A stretch of DNA of 11,590 bases, from the NCBI GenBank assembly GCA_036258055.1, contig DATAEK010000309.1, forward strand, positions 1 to 11,590, written 5' to 3'. The notes under the pieces are model-generated. The model had not been told where the DNA came from. It saw nothing but the letters and a program-made list of their open reading frames with translations, and did not search any database. The position numbers and the translations under genes are program-made. Numbering within the stretch: position 1 is the stretch's first letter; the number at the start of each line of letters is the position of its first letter. This stretch comes from DATAEK01 sp036258055. GTDB lineage: Bacteria; Acidobacteriota; Vicinamibacteria; Vicinamibacterales; 2-12-FULL-66-21. This document shows, in pieces, positions 1-6,000 of the stretch.

Positions 1-1
1 A

Positions 2-176
2 GTGATGGCGGCGGGCGCGGCGTGGATTCGGGCCGCGTACGCCCACGAGCAAGGGCGACGAGGGCGACAAGGACTCCTAGGAGCGCGACACCGCGGCCAC
101 CGGAGTTAGGTAGCAGGAAGACCCAGACGGTGTTGAGCGCAAGCGCGCCCAGCCAGAACCACGGGAGCGGGGACAA
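2..176 (-). CDS. Possible N-terminal fragment of a membrane protein, running off the left edge
   Basis: From a TTG at 176 the minus strand is open to the window edge (58 codons seen, no stop). The translation holds two hydrophobic stretches typical of membrane helices, about residues 6-22 (WFWLGALALNTVWVFLL) and 28-42 (rich in V, L, A, G), joined by a short polar turn (PNSGG) and followed by an Arg/Pro-rich segment, as in a small two-helix protein or the start of a larger one. It lies 159 bp downstream of arginase on the same strand. No convincing ribosome binding site precedes the TTG, and the frame is closed by a TGA shortly upstream, so the start is weak. I do not recognise a family. GC-rich DNA often gives open hydrophobic frames by chance, so this remains tentative. 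Confidence 0.35.
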   Translation of the reverse strand, partial: MSPLPWFWLGALALNTVWVFLLPNSGGRGVALLGVLVALVALARGRTRPESTPRPPPS

Positions 177-193
177 GGCGCACCATTCTACTC

Positions 194-228
194 GTGAGCC
201 ATGGTCCCCGGGCGATCACGGGGCTCAC
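194..228. repeat. 7-bp inverted repeat between arginase and the left-edge ORF
   Basis: GTGAGCC (194-200) is matched exactly by GGCTCAC (222-228). Inside it, CCG (208-210) can also pair with CGG (219-221). It lies downstream of the arginase stop and just upstream of the left-edge ORF on the minus strand. No run of T follows on either strand, so it is not a classical intrinsic terminator. It could be a weak transcript end, an operator, or chance. Confidence 0.3.
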
Positions 229-294
229 TCAAGCGGCGGCCTTCACCCGGAAACCGACGCCGATCCAGCGACGGCGGGCAGCCGACCGCGGATC

Positions 295-322
295 GCCAGC
301 GGACCGCGGCCAGCGGACCGCG
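295..322. repeat. 14-bp unit repeated twice in tandem
   Basis: GCCAGCGGACCGCG occurs at 295-308 and again without a gap at 309-322. A looser relative of the unit lies just before it (about 278-290). It is in the non-coding stretch immediately downstream of the arginase stop codon. The rest of 177-335 shows no other feature I can support. Confidence 0.6.
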
Positions 323-335
323 ACAAGTATCCGCC

Positions 336-1244
336 TCAGATGATTTTCAGCCCCAAGGCCGACGACGCGAGCTCCACGCCGAGGATGGCGGTCGTGTTCC
401 GATCGTCGAGGATCGGATTGCACTCGACGAGATCGAGCGCGCGCAGAAGGCCGGAGTCCGCGACCATTTCCATCACCATGTGTGCCTCGCGGTAGTCGAG
501 GCCGCCTTTGACCGGCGTCCCGACTCCGGGCGCGATCGTCGGATCGCAGACATCGAGATCGAACGAGACGTGCACGCCGGCCGTGTCGCGTCCCGCGATC
601 GAGAGCGCCTGTTCCATGACTGACGCAATCCCGGACCGATCGATGTCCTTCATCGTGAAGACGTGCACCCGTGAGTCGCGCACGATCTCCTTCTCCCGCT
701 CGTCCAGGTTGCGGATGCCGATGAGCACGGTGTGCTCTGGCGCGACCTTCGGCGAGAATCCGCCGATGCGCGAGAGCTCCACGGGCTCGGCGCCGAGAAG
801 CGATGCGAGCGGCATCCCGTGGACGTTGCCGCTGCCGGAGCTCGACGGGGTGTTCATGTCAGCGTGCGCGTCGACCCAGATCAGGCCGAGCGGCTTCGAT
901 TCGCGCCGGACGAAATCGGCGGTCGCCGCGACGGAGCCTGCCGCGAGGCTGTGGTCGCCGCCGAGGACGACGGGCAGGCCACCGCGATCGAGCGCCGAGA
1001 GCGACGTCTTGTAAAGGCGCTCGCAGACGCGGGCGATCTCGCGGATGTACTTCTTGCGCGGGTCACCAGACGACTTCACCTCGGGAATCGGCGCCACGAG
1101 GTCACCTTCGTCGACCACGGTCATGTGGAGAGCCGTGAGGCGCTCGCTGATTCCGGCGATGCGGAACGCGGATGGCCCCATGTCGACCCCGCGGCGGTTC
1201 CCACCGAGGTCGAGCGAGACACCGATGATGTGAACTGGACGCAT
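336..1244 (-). CDS. rocF: Arginase (ureohydrolase family)
   Basis: Manganese-dependent cytoplasmic enzyme that hydrolyses L-arginine to ornithine and urea. The 302-residue product has normal arginase length. All metal-binding signatures are present: GGDHS (95-99), DAHAD (125-129) and SFDLDVCDP (227-235), plus NVHGMPLASLLG (140-151), GVGTP (240-244) and the late Glu of the DLVECNP segment (274). I chose ATG 1244 because the family begins right there (RPVHIIGVSLDLGGNRRGVDMGPSA). The frame also stays open back to a TTG at 1313, which would add 23 residues unlike the family. No Shine-Dalgarno precedes ATG 1244 (the bases just before it are CCCTTT), which is unusual for a central metabolic gene. 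Agmatinase or formimidoglutamase are related, but the N-terminal GxxxGVDMGPSAFR block fits arginase better. Confidence 0.93.
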   Translation of the reverse strand: MRPVHIIGVSLDLGGNRRGVDMGPSAFRIAGISERLTALHMTVVDEGDLVAPIPEVKSSGDPRKKYIREIARVCERLYKTSLSALDRGGLPVVLGGDHSLAAGSVAATADFVRRESKPLGLIWVDAHADMNTPSSSGSGNVHGMPLASLLGAEPVELSRIGGFSPKVAPEHTVLIGIRNLDEREKEIVRDSRVHVFTMKDIDRSGIASVMEQALSIAGRDTAGVHVSFDLDVCDPTIAPGVGTPVKGGLDYREAHMVMEMVADSGLLRALDLVECNPILDDRNTTAILGVELASSALGLKII

Positions 1245-1290
1245 AAAGGGACGGCGGGCGCGCTCGGATCGAGCGACGACGGCGCGCTCA

Positions 1291-1299
1291 ATTATCGCA
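1291..1299 (-). promoter_or_regulatory. Possible extended -10 promoter for arginase
   Basis: On the minus strand TGC-GATAAT (TG at 1299-1298, hexamer 1296-1291) fits the extended -10 form. Transcription would begin near 1284, giving a leader of about 40 bases before ATG 1244. No good -35 lies at the usual spacing; the minus-strand TTGACG at 1313-1308 is only 11 bp away, too close to serve as the -35. Confidence 0.4.
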
Positions 1300-1306
1300 A
1301 GGTCAG

Positions 1307-1333
1307 GCGTCAACCCCTGTGCGCGGTTGACGC
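1307..1333. repeat. 9+9 bp perfect inverted repeat in the divergent promoter region (possible operator)
   Basis: GCGTCAACC (1307-1315) and GGTTGACGC (1325-1333) are exact reverse complements separated by 9 bases. The right arm contains the -35 hexamer TTGACG of the rightward promoter; the left arm holds the same hexamer on the opposite strand, about ten bases upstream of the arginase -10. A dimeric regulator bound here would cover the -35 of the small gene and could affect both directions. I do not recognise the regulator. Confidence 0.5.
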
Positions 1334-1355
1334 ACTCGCATAAATATCAGATACT
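1327..1355 (+). promoter_or_regulatory. Sigma-70-type promoter for the Tudor-like small gene
   Basis: TTGACG (1327-1332), a 17-base spacer and GATACT (1350-1355) make a well-spaced housekeeping promoter. Transcription would start near 1362, about 44 bases before ATG 1406. The spacer is AT-rich, unlike its surroundings. Confidence 0.7.
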
Positions 1356-1405
1356 CTAAGGTTTGCGGCGGCCAACGGGGCCGTTTTGTCGTCGAAGGAG
1401 TCGTA

Positions 1406-1645
1406 ATGAAGCGGTTCGAGGTTGGCGCCCGGGTGGTCGAACCTACGTACGGGCTCGGGTCCGTGATTGCCGTGGAAGACGCGTATACCCGGGTGCAGTT
1501 CGACGAGCACGGGATCAAGAAGTTCCTCACCAGCATGTCGCGCCTCGAGCCGAGCGATGAACCGGTACCTGCCGGACTCCGTAGCGCCAAGCCCCGGAAG
1601 AAGCGCGTCACGAAGAAAGCCGCCGCGGAAGCCCCTTCCGAATAA
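1406..1645 (+). CDS. Small Tudor/SH3-like protein similar to the UvrD/PcrA C-terminal domain (CarD-like alternative)
   Basis: A 79-residue protein with ATG start and strong ribosome binding site AAGGAG (1395-1400). Residues 5-50 match the pattern of the C-terminal Tudor domain of UvrD/PcrA helicases: G-x-R-V-V-x-P-x-Y-G-x-G-x-V (7-20), then a V-x-F strand (30-32), then G-I-K-K-F-L (36-41) and a closing R-L-E-P (46-49). In UvrD/PcrA this fold contacts RNA polymerase, and CarD-type proteins use a similar small beta-barrel for the same partner, so a transcription- or repair-linked role is a reasonable inference, not proof. From about residue 61 the tail is lysine/arginine/alanine-rich (PRKKRVTKK), suggesting nucleic acid contact. 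It has its own promoter, diverges from arginase, and ends 9 bp before the convergent methyltransferase stop. Confidence 0.8.
   Translation: MKRFEVGARVVEPTYGLGSVIAVEDAYTRVQFDEHGIKKFLTSMSRLEPSDEPVPAGLRSAKPRKKRVTKKAAAEAPSE
1626..1640. terminator. Hairpin at the convergent gene ends (weak terminator candidate)
   Basis: CGGAAG (1626-1631), a CCC loop and CTTCCG (1635-1640) form a perfect 6-bp stem just before the TAA of the small gene and 15 bp beyond the methyltransferase stop on the other strand. The convergent genes are only 9 bp apart, so any shared terminator must overlap coding sequence as this does. No good T-run follows on either strand, so efficiency is doubtful. Confidence 0.3.
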
Positions 1646-1654
1646 TCACCCGCG

Positions 1655-2284
1655 TCATCGTTTCAGCGAAACCGACATGCCTTCCCCGGACGGCGACACG
1701 ATCGTCGTCCAGAGCGACGGGTGTTTCTGCACCGCGTCGAGAAAATCTCCCATCTCGCTGCGCTTGTTCACGACGTTGTGGGCGACGAAGAGCCCGTGCT
1801 TGTCGAGTCGCGGATACACCAGGTCGAAGAACCGCTTGTAGTCCCGCTTCCACGCATCCAGGAACACGAAATCGAACGTGCCCTGGACCTTCGGGATCTC
1901 CGCAAACGCATCTCCGGCCACCACGTGGACGATCTCCGAGAGCCCGGCGCGCTTGACGTTCTCGGCTAGCTCGCGAGCGCGGACGGCGTCGTATTCGATG
2001 GTGACGAGCGTACCCTTCGTCTCGCGAAGCCCCATGCCTATCCAGATTGCGCTGTAGCCGCTCGCGCCGCCGATCTCGAGCGCGCGCTTCGCGCCGTTGC
2101 TCGCGACGAGCAGCCGCAGAAAGCGGCCGTCCTCTTCGGAAACGGCGAGCTGCCCCTGATCGCGAGCCTTGATGTCGGCGAGCAGCTTCTGAATCTCGGG
2201 CGTCTGACTGGCTGGCGCTGCGAGAGCGCCGGTGCCGGCGATTGACGCAGCGAGGATTGCGGCATACGCGAAACGTGTGGTCAT
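1655..2284 (-). CDS. Class I SAM-dependent O-methyltransferase with predicted signal peptide
   Basis: A 209-residue methyltransferase of the small catechol/caffeoyl-CoA O-methyltransferase type. The Rossmann SAM site is seen at EIGGASGYS (70-78), the ribose-binding acidic residue in TIEYD (E97), VAGDAF (122-127), and the metal/catalytic strand FLDAWKRDY (141-149) with HN at 169-170. Substrate unknown. The start is ATG 2284, preceded by AGGAG four bases upstream. Residues 1-23 read as a signal peptide: an Arg near the N-terminus, a hydrophobic Ala/Ile/Leu core, and ALA before the mature protein, so the enzyme seems to be exported, unusual for a SAM-dependent enzyme. An in-frame ATG at 2383 would extend it by 33 residues with another hydrophobic stretch but has a poor ribosome site. 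It follows hemG by 104 bp and may share its transcript. Confidence 0.85.
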   Translation of the reverse strand: MTTRFAYAAILAASIAGTGALAAPASQTPEIQKLLADIKARDQGQLAVSEEDGRFLRLLVASNGAKRALEIGGASGYSAIWIGMGLRETKGTLVTIEYDAVRARELAENVKRAGLSEIVHVVAGDAFAEIPKVQGTFDFVFLDAWKRDYKRFFDLVYPRLDKHGLFVAHNVVNKRSEMGDFLDAVQKHPSLWTTIVSPSGEGMSVSLKR

Positions 2285-2388
2285 GAAACTCCTGCGCACC
2301 TGACGACGACCCGCGCGTGCTTGAACGCGCGAGCAACAAACGGTCAAAGCAGCGAATACCCCCAAGAGGTTGACGGCTCGCATTCGAC

Positions 2389-3756
2389 TCAAGCGGCCGC
2401 GCGCACGTGCTGCGCCGCTGCGCCCGCCGCGGCACGGCCGTCTGAGACGCAATCAGGGATCCCGACTGATCGGAAGCCGCTTCCAGCGACGAACAGGCCT
2501 GGCAGCCGTGAGAGGCGAGCCTCCAGCTGCGCGACGCGCGCAAGCTGACCGACATTGTGCTGGGCGCCAGCGTTCCGCCAGCGGTGCACGCGTGCGAGAG
2601 CCGGCGGCGCGCTGATGCCGAGAACGCCGCCCACCTCACGCGCCGCGAGCTCGACGAGGTCCTCGTCTCCGAGCTCGACGGCCTCGGGATCCGCGGCGCT
2701 TCCGACGAACACGCGCAGCAGCGCCTGTCCTGCAGGCGCACGGCCGGGCCATTTCGACGAGACCCACGTGCAGGCGGTGATCCGCAACGCGTTGTGCGCG
2801 CGCGCGACGACGAAACCGCTTCCGGCGAGGCCGTGATCGATCACGGCTTTCGGCCAGGCCAGCGCGACACTCGCCGTCGACACGTACGGTACCGTCGCGC
2901 ACAGTGCTGCCGCCTCGTGATCGACCCGGGTCAGCAATGAGGCTGCGGCGTGAGCGGGGCAGGCGAGGATCACGCCGTCGGCGGCCAGCTCTTCGTGGTC
3001 AAGCGCGATCGTCCAGGACGTAGCCGATCTCGCGACTGACGTCACCGGCGATTGGAGTCGAACCGATCCTGCCGGAAGGCGCTGTTCGATGGCGGTCACG
3101 AGTTCGCCCATGCCGGACGAGAGCGATTTGAACAAGCCGTCGACGCCGGCGCTCGGGCGCGTCCGCCGGAACGTACGCAGTACACCGCGACGGCGTTCCG
3201 CCTCCGCCAGGCGGGGGAAGAGCGATCGGATCGACAGCGCGTCGATGCTGCCCGCGTGGATGCCGCCGAGCAAGGGTTCCGCGATCAGATCGACGCTGGC
3301 CGGACCGAAGCGTCGCCGGAAAAACGATGCGACGGACTCGTCCTCCTCGGCCGCGACCCGCCGAACGAGCGGTTCGAGCGCGAGGCGCGCCCGCGCGAGC
3401 GGAGGCAACAAATCGTAGCCCGCGAGGCCACGCCAGGTCAGCGGAATGCCGAGAATCGATGGCGACGGCAGCGGATGGAGCCTGCCTTCCTTCAACACGT
3501 AGGCAGTGCGAGGCGGTGTCGACGAGATCACGCGCGGGCCGAGCCCCAGCTCCTCGCAGAGTTGCAGCGCCGCGGGTTTCTGGACGAGGACCGAGTCCGG
3601 TCCCGCCTCGATCGTGAAGCCGTCGACGTGCTCGGTGCGAATGAGTCCGCCGAGCCGCGACGATGCTTCGACGAGGGTGAACGGGATCTGGCGCTGTGCG
3701 AGCTCGAAAGCGGCGGCAAGGCCGGTAATGCCGCCGCCAATGATCACCACGTGCAC
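2389..3756 (-). CDS. hemG: Protoporphyrinogen/coproporphyrinogen III oxidase, FAD-dependent (HemG/HemY/CgoX family)
   Basis: FAD flavoprotein of 455 residues that oxidises protoporphyrinogen IX (or coproporphyrinogen III in the coproporphyrin route) with oxygen, late in haem synthesis. The dinucleotide fold is clear: VVIIGGGITGLAAAFEL (3-19), acidic E30, then RLGGLIRTE (34-42) and IEAGPDS (49-55). The C-terminal FAD segment LFVAGSGFRSVGIPDCVSDG is the family hallmark (usually GxxxxGVGIPDC). This is the soluble/monotopic HemY-type enzyme, not the flavodoxin-type HemG of E. coli. The start is GTG 3756, directly before the beta strand of the FAD fold; no clear Shine-Dalgarno precedes it. It lies 27 bp downstream of hemE, so coupling to hemE translation is likely. 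Sequence alone does not separate proto- from coproporphyrinogen use. Confidence 0.93.
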   Translation of the reverse strand: MHVVIIGGGITGLAAAFELAQRQIPFTLVEASSRLGGLIRTEHVDGFTIEAGPDSVLVQKPAALQLCEELGLGPRVISSTPPRTAYVLKEGRLHPLPSPSILGIPLTWRGLAGYDLLPPLARARLALEPLVRRVAAEEDESVASFFRRRFGPASVDLIAEPLLGGIHAGSIDALSIRSLFPRLAEAERRRGVLRTFRRTRPSAGVDGLFKSLSSGMGELVTAIEQRLPAGSVRLQSPVTSVARSATSWTIALDHEELAADGVILACPAHAAASLLTRVDHEAAALCATVPYVSTASVALAWPKAVIDHGLAGSGFVVARAHNALRITACTWVSSKWPGRAPAGQALLRVFVGSAADPEAVELGDEDLVELAAREVGGVLGISAPPALARVHRWRNAGAQHNVGQLARVAQLEARLSRLPGLFVAGSGFRSVGIPDCVSDGRAAAGAAAQHVRAAA

Positions 3757-3783
3757 GTCGAGACTGAAGGAAAGAATACCGCG

Positions 3784-4818
3784 TCAGGAAGGCCGCCGGC
3801 TCATCTCGTGGACATGCGCCGCGAGTGCCTGAACCTGATCGAGGGATGTGTTCGGGAGAATGCCATGGCCGAGGTTGAAGATGTGGCCTGGCCTTCCTCC
3901 AGCCCGCCTCAGCACATCGTCTGCCGCGCTGAGCAGTCGATCGCGCGGTCCGAGGAGGAGCGTGGGATCGAGATTGCCCTGGACGCCACGTTCGGATCCC
4001 AGCCGATCCCACGCTTCGTCGAGCGGCTGGCGCCAGTCCAGCCCGATCACATCGCCGCCGGCCTCCGCGATCTCTCGAAGAATGGCCGACGTGCCCACGC
4101 CGAAATGAATCAAGGGCACACCGGCGTCTGCAACCGCGTCGAAGATGCGCTTCGTGTGCGGCAACGCGAACTCGCGATAGTCGGATCGGCTGAGCGCGCC
4201 GGCCCAGGAATCGAACACCTGCAACGCCTGCACACCGGCCTCCACCTGTGCTCGGAGATAGTCGCCCATCACCCCGGCGAAGCGATCGCAGAGCGTGTGC
4301 CACGCCGCGGGTTCGCTGAACATGAACGCCTTCGTTCGCGCGTAGCTGGTCGAGGGACCTCCTTCGATCGCGTAGGCGGCGAGCGTGAACGGAGCGCCGC
4401 CAAAACCAATCAGGGGAACGCGTCCATCGAGCTCCTGTCGCAGCAGTCTGATCGTCTCGAGCACGTGACCGAGCGCGTCGCGCGGCTCGAATCGACGCAG
4501 CCGATCGACGTCAGCGGCCGATCGAATCGGATCCTGAATCGATGGCCCCTCGCCCTTGACGAAATCGAAGTCGAGCCCCATCGGGGTGAAGGGCAGGAGG
4601 AGATCCGAGAAGAGGATCGCGGCGTCCACGTCGATCGCGTTGACGGGTTGTAATGTGACCGCAACCGCGAGCTCCGGTTGACGGCAGATGTCGAGCAGCG
4701 AATACCGCTGGCGCAATTCGCGATACGCGGACATGTATCGGCCAGCCTGCCGCATGAACCACACGGGCGTCACATCGACCGGCTGACGCCGGCACGCACG
4801 CAGGAATCGATCGTTCAC
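3784..4818 (-). CDS. hemE: Uroporphyrinogen decarboxylase
   Basis: Cytoplasmic enzyme that removes four carboxyl groups from uroporphyrinogen III to give coproporphyrinogen III, the first step committed to haem. The 344-residue length is normal. Signature motifs are all present: PVWFMRQAGRYM (18-29), the catalytic aspartate in ILFSDLL (D72), GFGGAPFTLAAY and EGGPS around residues 138-155, FDSWAG near the middle, and FNLGHGILPNT near the C-terminus. The start codon is GTG 4818, and its first four bases (GTGA) overlap the stop codon of the preceding response-regulator gene, a classic coupled arrangement. hemG follows. No hemH sits between them, unlike the common hemE-hemH-hemY order. Confidence 0.96.
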   Translation of the reverse strand: MNDRFLRACRRQPVDVTPVWFMRQAGRYMSAYRELRQRYSLLDICRQPELAVAVTLQPVNAIDVDAAILFSDLLLPFTPMGLDFDFVKGEGPSIQDPIRSAADVDRLRRFEPRDALGHVLETIRLLRQELDGRVPLIGFGGAPFTLAAYAIEGGPSTSYARTKAFMFSEPAAWHTLCDRFAGVMGDYLRAQVEAGVQALQVFDSWAGALSRSDYREFALPHTKRIFDAVADAGVPLIHFGVGTSAILREIAEAGGDVIGLDWRQPLDEAWDRLGSERGVQGNLDPTLLLGPRDRLLSAADDVLRRAGGRPGHIFNLGHGILPNTSLDQVQALAAHVHEMSRRPS

Positions 4819-5258
4819 TCGGAGACTAAGGTGCGGGCGAGCGAGATCAGGTCATCCAGCCAGAGCGGCTTGAATCGGATGGTCGCCCCGAGCGACTTGA
4901 GCTCGTGCTGCACGGGATCCGGCAGAAAGTAGTCGCCGGTGACGATCGCGACGGGTGCTTGCACGAGATGTGGCTTCGAGCGAATCACACGGAGGAATTG
5001 CAGCCCGTTCGTGATCGGCATCCGCATGTCGAGGATGATCGCATCTGGAAGGACGTTGTCGGCGAGCTCCAGCCCGGCTTCGGCGCTGAGGGCGGTTGCG
5101 ACCTGAAAACCCTCGAGCTTGAGCATGCGAGCGAACGTGTCGGCGACGGAACGATCGTCGTCGACAATCAGAATGGTTCGGGTCGCAGTTTTCGGTGGAT
5201 GGGCTTCGGCCGCCGCAATCACTGCATCATTCTCATAGGTAAAGACATGCGACGTCAA
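4815..5258 (-). CDS. Stand-alone receiver-domain response regulator
   Basis: A 147-residue protein consisting of one CheY-like receiver domain (about 27-145) after a short N-terminal extension, with no output domain. Key residues are intact: acidic cluster DDD (33-35), phospho-acceptor D77 in AIILDMRMP, the switch threonine in AIVTGD (T107), and K130 in FKPLW. It should therefore be phosphorylated by a histidine kinase, which is not in this window, and act by protein contact. The start is uncertain: TTG 5258 has AAGG about nine bases upstream; GTG 5222 would remove 12 residues and still keep the whole domain. Its TGA overlaps the GTG of hemE, so the two are translated together. A role in haem regulation is inference from position only. 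Confidence 0.88.
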   Translation of the reverse strand: MTSHVFTYENDAVIAAAEAHPPKTATRTILIVDDDRSVADTFARMLKLEGFQVATALSAEAGLELADNVLPDAIILDMRMPITNGLQFLRVIRSKPHLVQAPVAIVTGDYFLPDPVQHELKSLGATIRFKPLWLDDLISLARTLVSE

Positions 5259-5288
5259 GACATACTGCCTTGCCGCCGCGAACCCGGG

Positions 5289-5294
5289 TATACT
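5289..5294 (+). promoter_or_regulatory. Likely -10 element for the rightward operon
   Basis: TATACT (5289-5294) is a near-consensus -10 lying in the divergent gap between the response regulator and the plus-strand block. The hexamer 17 bp upstream (TGCCTT) is poor, and TTGCCG (5270-5275) is only 13 bp away, so the -35 is weak. Transcription would start near 5301, leaving a leader of about 85 bases before GTG 5386. AGTATA on the other strand overlaps it and might serve the leftward operon. Confidence 0.5.
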
Positions 5295-5311
5295 AGGCCC
5301 GCCGGCCGGCT

Positions 5312-5335
5312 CGCGGCGCCCGATGCGGAGCCGCG
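5312..5335 (+). other. Leader hairpin
   Basis: CGCGGC (5312-5317) and GCCGCG (5330-5335) are exact reverse complements around a 12-base loop, near the start of the predicted leader of the rightward operon. A 10-bp palindrome, GCCGGCCGGC (5301-5310), sits just before it at the predicted transcription start. Such pairs are common in GC-rich DNA, so function is uncertain. Confidence 0.3.
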
Positions 5336-5368
5336 TTCAGGCGTGTAACCGATCTTTGACGACCCGTT

Positions 5369-5381
5369 CTCCTTCGGGAGG
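5369..5381 (+). promoter_or_regulatory. Shine-Dalgarno held in a C(UUCG)G tetraloop hairpin
   Basis: CTCC (5369-5372), loop TTCG (5373-5376) and GGAG (5377-5380) form a 4-bp stem closed by the exceptionally stable C(UUCG)G tetraloop, with a possible U-G pair added (5368 with 5381). The right arm is the ribosome binding site GGGAGG (5376-5381) of the GTG start at 5386. Folding would hide the ribosome site. Confidence 0.5.
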
Positions 5382-5385
5382 TCCA

Positions 5386-5997
5386 GTGAGTCCGATCCTC
5401 GTGCGCCCCGTTCGCGAGCAGCTCGAGCACGACCGTGTGATCCGGCTTCTCCAGGTACGGTTGAAGCGCAAGCACGAGGTCACGGCGAATATCGGCGAAG
5501 ATCAGAGTACCCCGGTCCGAATCGGACAGATTCAGATCTTTCCGGACATCGTGCTGACGACGTCCGATCGCGCCCGAAAGGTCGTCGGCACGGTCGAAGT
5601 CGAGACGGCCGAGTCCGTGAATCATCTCGAGGCGATGGCGCAGTGGGCCCACCTGGGACGCGCCCGAGCCCCGTTTCATCTCTATGTGCCCGCGGGATCG
5701 GTGGATATCGCCCGTCGTCTGGCCGCGGAGAACCAGGTGAACGTGGCTGAGATCTGGAGCTATCACACGATCGGCGACCAGACTCGTTTCACGCTCGTGC
5801 ACCGGTCTGCAGTGGAGGTCAAACGCCCGACACCGGAGCCTCGGCGCGCCGCATCTCCCACCCCGCGACCGGCGGCAGTCAAGGCGGCGGCACCGAAGAA
5901 GCGTCCCGCTCCCGCGCCGCGTCGCAAGACCGCATCGCGCTCCGCAAGCGCCAAAGCGTCCGGACGGAAACCGGCCCGCGCGCAGAAGAGGAAATAA
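5386..5997 (+). CDS. Conserved-looking protein of unknown function with a basic Lys/Pro/Ala tail
   Basis: A 203-residue protein. I chose GTG 5386 because GGGAGG (5376-5381) lies four bases before it; the frame extends further upstream to 5323 but with low-complexity residues. Residues 1-145 look like a compact domain: a helical start (REQLEHDRVIRLLQ, 10-23), then GQIQIFPDIVL (48-57), VVGTVEVET (66-74), a helix with AMAQWAHLGR (83-92), APFHLYVP (95-102) and VNVAEIWSYH (118-127). The PD(53-54)...E-V-E(71-73) pattern followed by a helix and a strand resembles the core of PD-(D/E)XK nuclease-like folds, but the lysine is replaced by Glu, so I do not call it a nuclease. Residues 146-203 are a K/R/P/A-rich tail like those of DNA-binding H1-type proteins. 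It is followed at once, in the same frame, by the CTG-started gene. Confidence 0.8.
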   Translation: MSPILVRPVREQLEHDRVIRLLQVRLKRKHEVTANIGEDQSTPVRIGQIQIFPDIVLTTSDRARKVVGTVEVETAESVNHLEAMAQWAHLGRARAPFHLYVPAGSVDIARRLAAENQVNVAEIWSYHTIGDQTRFTLVHRSAVEVKRPTPEPRRAASPTPRPAAVKAAAPKKRPAPAPRRKTASRSASAKASGRKPARAQKRK

Positions 5998-6000
5998 CCC

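Noticed and set aside
1245..1313. N-terminal extension of arginase to TTG 1313
   Set aside because: The added 23 residues are unlike the family and overlap the extended -10 and the inverted repeat; ATG 1244 fits the family start.
1291..1313. TTGACG (1313-1308) plus GATAAT (1296-1291) as a normal promoter for arginase
   Set aside because: Spacing is 11 bp, too short; the -10 was kept only as an extended -10 candidate.
3052..4653. 533-codon open frame on the plus strand across hemG and hemE
   Set aside because: It lies antisense to two clear enzyme genes, has Arg/Glu/Ala-heavy composition typical of GC-rich shadow frames and no recognisable domain.
5356..5384. TTGACG at 5356-5361 as a -35 close to the GTG 5386 gene
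   Set aside because: No -10-like hexamer at 16-18 bp spacing; that position is the ribosome binding site.
5323..5385. Upstream extension of the 203-residue protein to 5323
   Set aside because: The start there has no ribosome site, while GTG 5386 has GGGAGG at good spacing; the extra residues are low complexity.
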